Shown here piece by piece: positions 62,450 to 64,000 of a stretch of 64,000 nt of DNA. The notes beneath the pieces were generated by a model, which made no database searches, was not told the origin of the DNA, and was given only the letters and a program-made list of their open reading frames with translations. This stretch comes from Mixophyes australis (lineage: Eukaryota; Chordata; Amphibia; Anura; Limnodynastidae), in contig JAVHZZ010000067.1 in the NCBI GenBank assembly GCA_036250195.1, positions 496,001 through 560,000 of the forward strand. The letters are read 5' to 3'. A program made the position numbers and the translations under genes. The first letter of the stretch is position 1, and each line of letters begins with the position of its first letter.

Positions 62450-64000
62450 GGGTCTGCGCATGCGCAGCCCTTTCCTATACTTCAGTGTATGTCCCTTTAA
62501 CTCAATTGGCAGATCAGGCAACACTCCCTATATTAAGCACCTGTGGTCAACACCACGTTGCCTGATCTTGGAGTCTCATTCCCCATGAGTCTCTGAAGGT
62601 GTTCCTGTATTCCTCGTGTATTCAGCGCTGCTGATTCCTGTGGTTTCCAAACCACTTCTATCTCTGTGGTTTCCAAACCACTTCTACTACTGTGGTTCCC
62701 ATACCACTTCTACCATCAACTGTATCATCGTGACTGTTTGCTGATTCCTATCCGCTGCCTCCGTGCACTACAGTCTTCTAAACCACTTCAACGCTATTAT
62801 ATATCATTGTGACTGTTTGCTGATTCCTATCCGCTGCCTCCGTGCACTCCAGCCTTTACTTCACATCCACTCACCTGTTCATCATCAAGTCTGTGAGCTG
62901 ATTCCTATCCGCTGCCTCCGTGCACTACAGTCTCCAGCTTGCAACTCGCCTGTGTTCATCATCGTGACTGTGAGCTGATTCCTATCCGCTGCCTCCGTGC
63001 ACTACAGTCTCCAGCTTGCAACTCGCCTGTGTTCATCATCGTGACTGTTAGCTGATTCCTATCCGCTGCCTCCGTGCACTACAGTCTCCAGCTTGCAACT
63101 CGCCTGTGTTCATCATCGTGACTGTTAGCTGATTCCTATCCGCTGCCCCTGTGCACTGCAGTCTCATCTCAGCTCTCCTGTGTTTCCTCGAGACTGCTGC
63201 TCTCATTGCCATCCGCTACTCTCCGTGATCAACAGCTCCTGGTCTACTCTGCTCTCCCGTGTTCCATCGCTACTGGCACCTATTGGTTGCTACTGGTTAC
63301 CCCCGTGTGCCCGCAGAGTCCTGCTGCTGCTGTCAGCGCTATCGTCCATCTACTGCTGATCCGCTCTCCACGCCTTCACGTGTCCCGCTGGTCTCTACCC
63401 TCCTGTCAGCATTGGATTCGTATCTCATCAACTACTCCTCTGCTGGATCATCTCCATTCTCCTGGGCCCTCCATGAGTCCAGTTCCACGTGTTACTGATT
63501 CCTGTGGATTTGTGTCCCTGTTGGTCTACTTACCTGTGCGCTGCACCTACTAGACCGCTGCCTCATCCATCCAGGGACTTCTCATCCAGCCGGCCTCCTG
63601 CCGCTCAGGTATCGCTGCACTCCTATCTGACTGCCTGCTTCTGAACCACGGTATGCATACTTCTCATTGACTGTGCTGGTGTATTGCATATCTTGCTGGA
63701 CTGTGTTGGTTCTCCTCTGGAGTCTGCTATCTGCTGAGTCTATTGCCATCATTGACTGTGTTATCTTGTGCTGGATTACTTCAAGAGACTTTCTATATTT
63801 GCAGACCTGTTCAGTCATTTATATATATTGTGCATATTACTGTGGATCGTGTATAAGGTGCCCGTGTATATCCTGTGTTGCAGTCTCTCCCCGTGCACCT
63901 CCTCACATATATATTCAGTGGTACAACTTGCTGATGACAGACCACTGATCCCTGTTTCCTGTATCACCTGTTCCAGTATCCTCTCACATAGCAGTGGTAC
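62383..64000 (+). repeat. 3' LTR, first 1,618 bp, cut by window end
   Basis: It begins TGTCAC and repeats the 5' LTR at an offset of 6,264 bp, with three substitutions seen (63337, 63511, 63732). It contains the same NRF-1-like palindrome, TATA-like box, hairpins and 77-bp repeats. About 390 bp should lie beyond the window. Confidence 0.95.

Larger units (their letters stand above)
56119..64000 (+). mobile_element. Ty3/Gypsy chromovirus (Tf1/sushi type), nearly complete
   Basis: The parts in order are 5' LTR, self-primer site, gag, -1 frameshift signal, pol (protease, RT, RNase H, integrase, chromodomain), polypurine tract and 3' LTR cut by the window end. The LTRs are 6,264 bp apart. Both main frames are open and all catalytic residues I checked are present, so the copy looks recently inserted. 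It is inserted in a Penelope-like remnant. The target-site duplication cannot be checked because the right flank is outside; the five bases on the left are AATCC. Confidence 0.95.

Overview
The window looks like repeat-rich DNA from a vertebrate, most likely a frog (anuran amphibian). The evidence is a KRAB-like plus C2H2 zinc-finger gene of the layout I know from anurans, mixed with hAT, Tc1/mariner, Penelope-like and chromodomain-bearing Ty3/Gypsy elements. I cannot name the species. No intact ordinary host gene is present. The only host-type gene is a damaged zinc-finger gene.

Layout. (1) 1 to about 42592 is one uninterrupted satellite array of a ~52-bp monomer, roughly 820 copies in several variant types. 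It contains nested direct tandem duplications with units of 4,558, 4,614 and 8,972 bp (inner ones of 2,024, 2,333 and 3,371 bp). (2) The array runs straight into a hAT DNA transposon. Its broken transposase lies at 42635-44496 and its right end at about 45680. No left end is visible, so the array sits inside, or arose inside, the element. (3) 45850-46170 is a 29-bp minisatellite. (4) 46819-51476 holds the zinc-finger gene: two KRAB-like exons (the second damaged), a 52-bp minisatellite of ~49 units fused to the damaged exon, an intron, and a C2H2 exon with one dead finger and a broken 3' end. (5) 51525-52738 is a decayed Tc1/mariner element. (6) 52740-56118 is a mosaic: a 166-bp hAT-type MITE with target-site duplication, two hammerhead-like motifs, a degenerate tandem repeat, and a Penelope-like GIY-YIG endonuclease remnant on the minus strand. 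(7) 56119 to the window end is a nearly complete, very young Ty3/Gypsy chromovirus of Tf1/sushi type. It has a 2,008-bp 5' LTR, gag, pol with a C-terminal chromodomain, and the first 1,618 bp of the 3' LTR.

The Gypsy element shows its expression logic directly. A TATA-like box lies about 30 bp before a 10-nt sequence that is exactly complementary to a site just after the LTR, which fits self-primed reverse transcription. A slippery heptamer GGGAAAT in the gag/pol overlap is followed by a perfect 8+8-bp H-type pseudoknot, which fits -1 frameshifting. The ~1.8-kb predicted leader carries repeated hairpins, one family of which shows a compensatory base-pair change. These leader hairpins, the frameshift cassette and the layered satellite/hAT junction are the most interesting items. 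All comparisons were made by eye; no alignment or database search was run.
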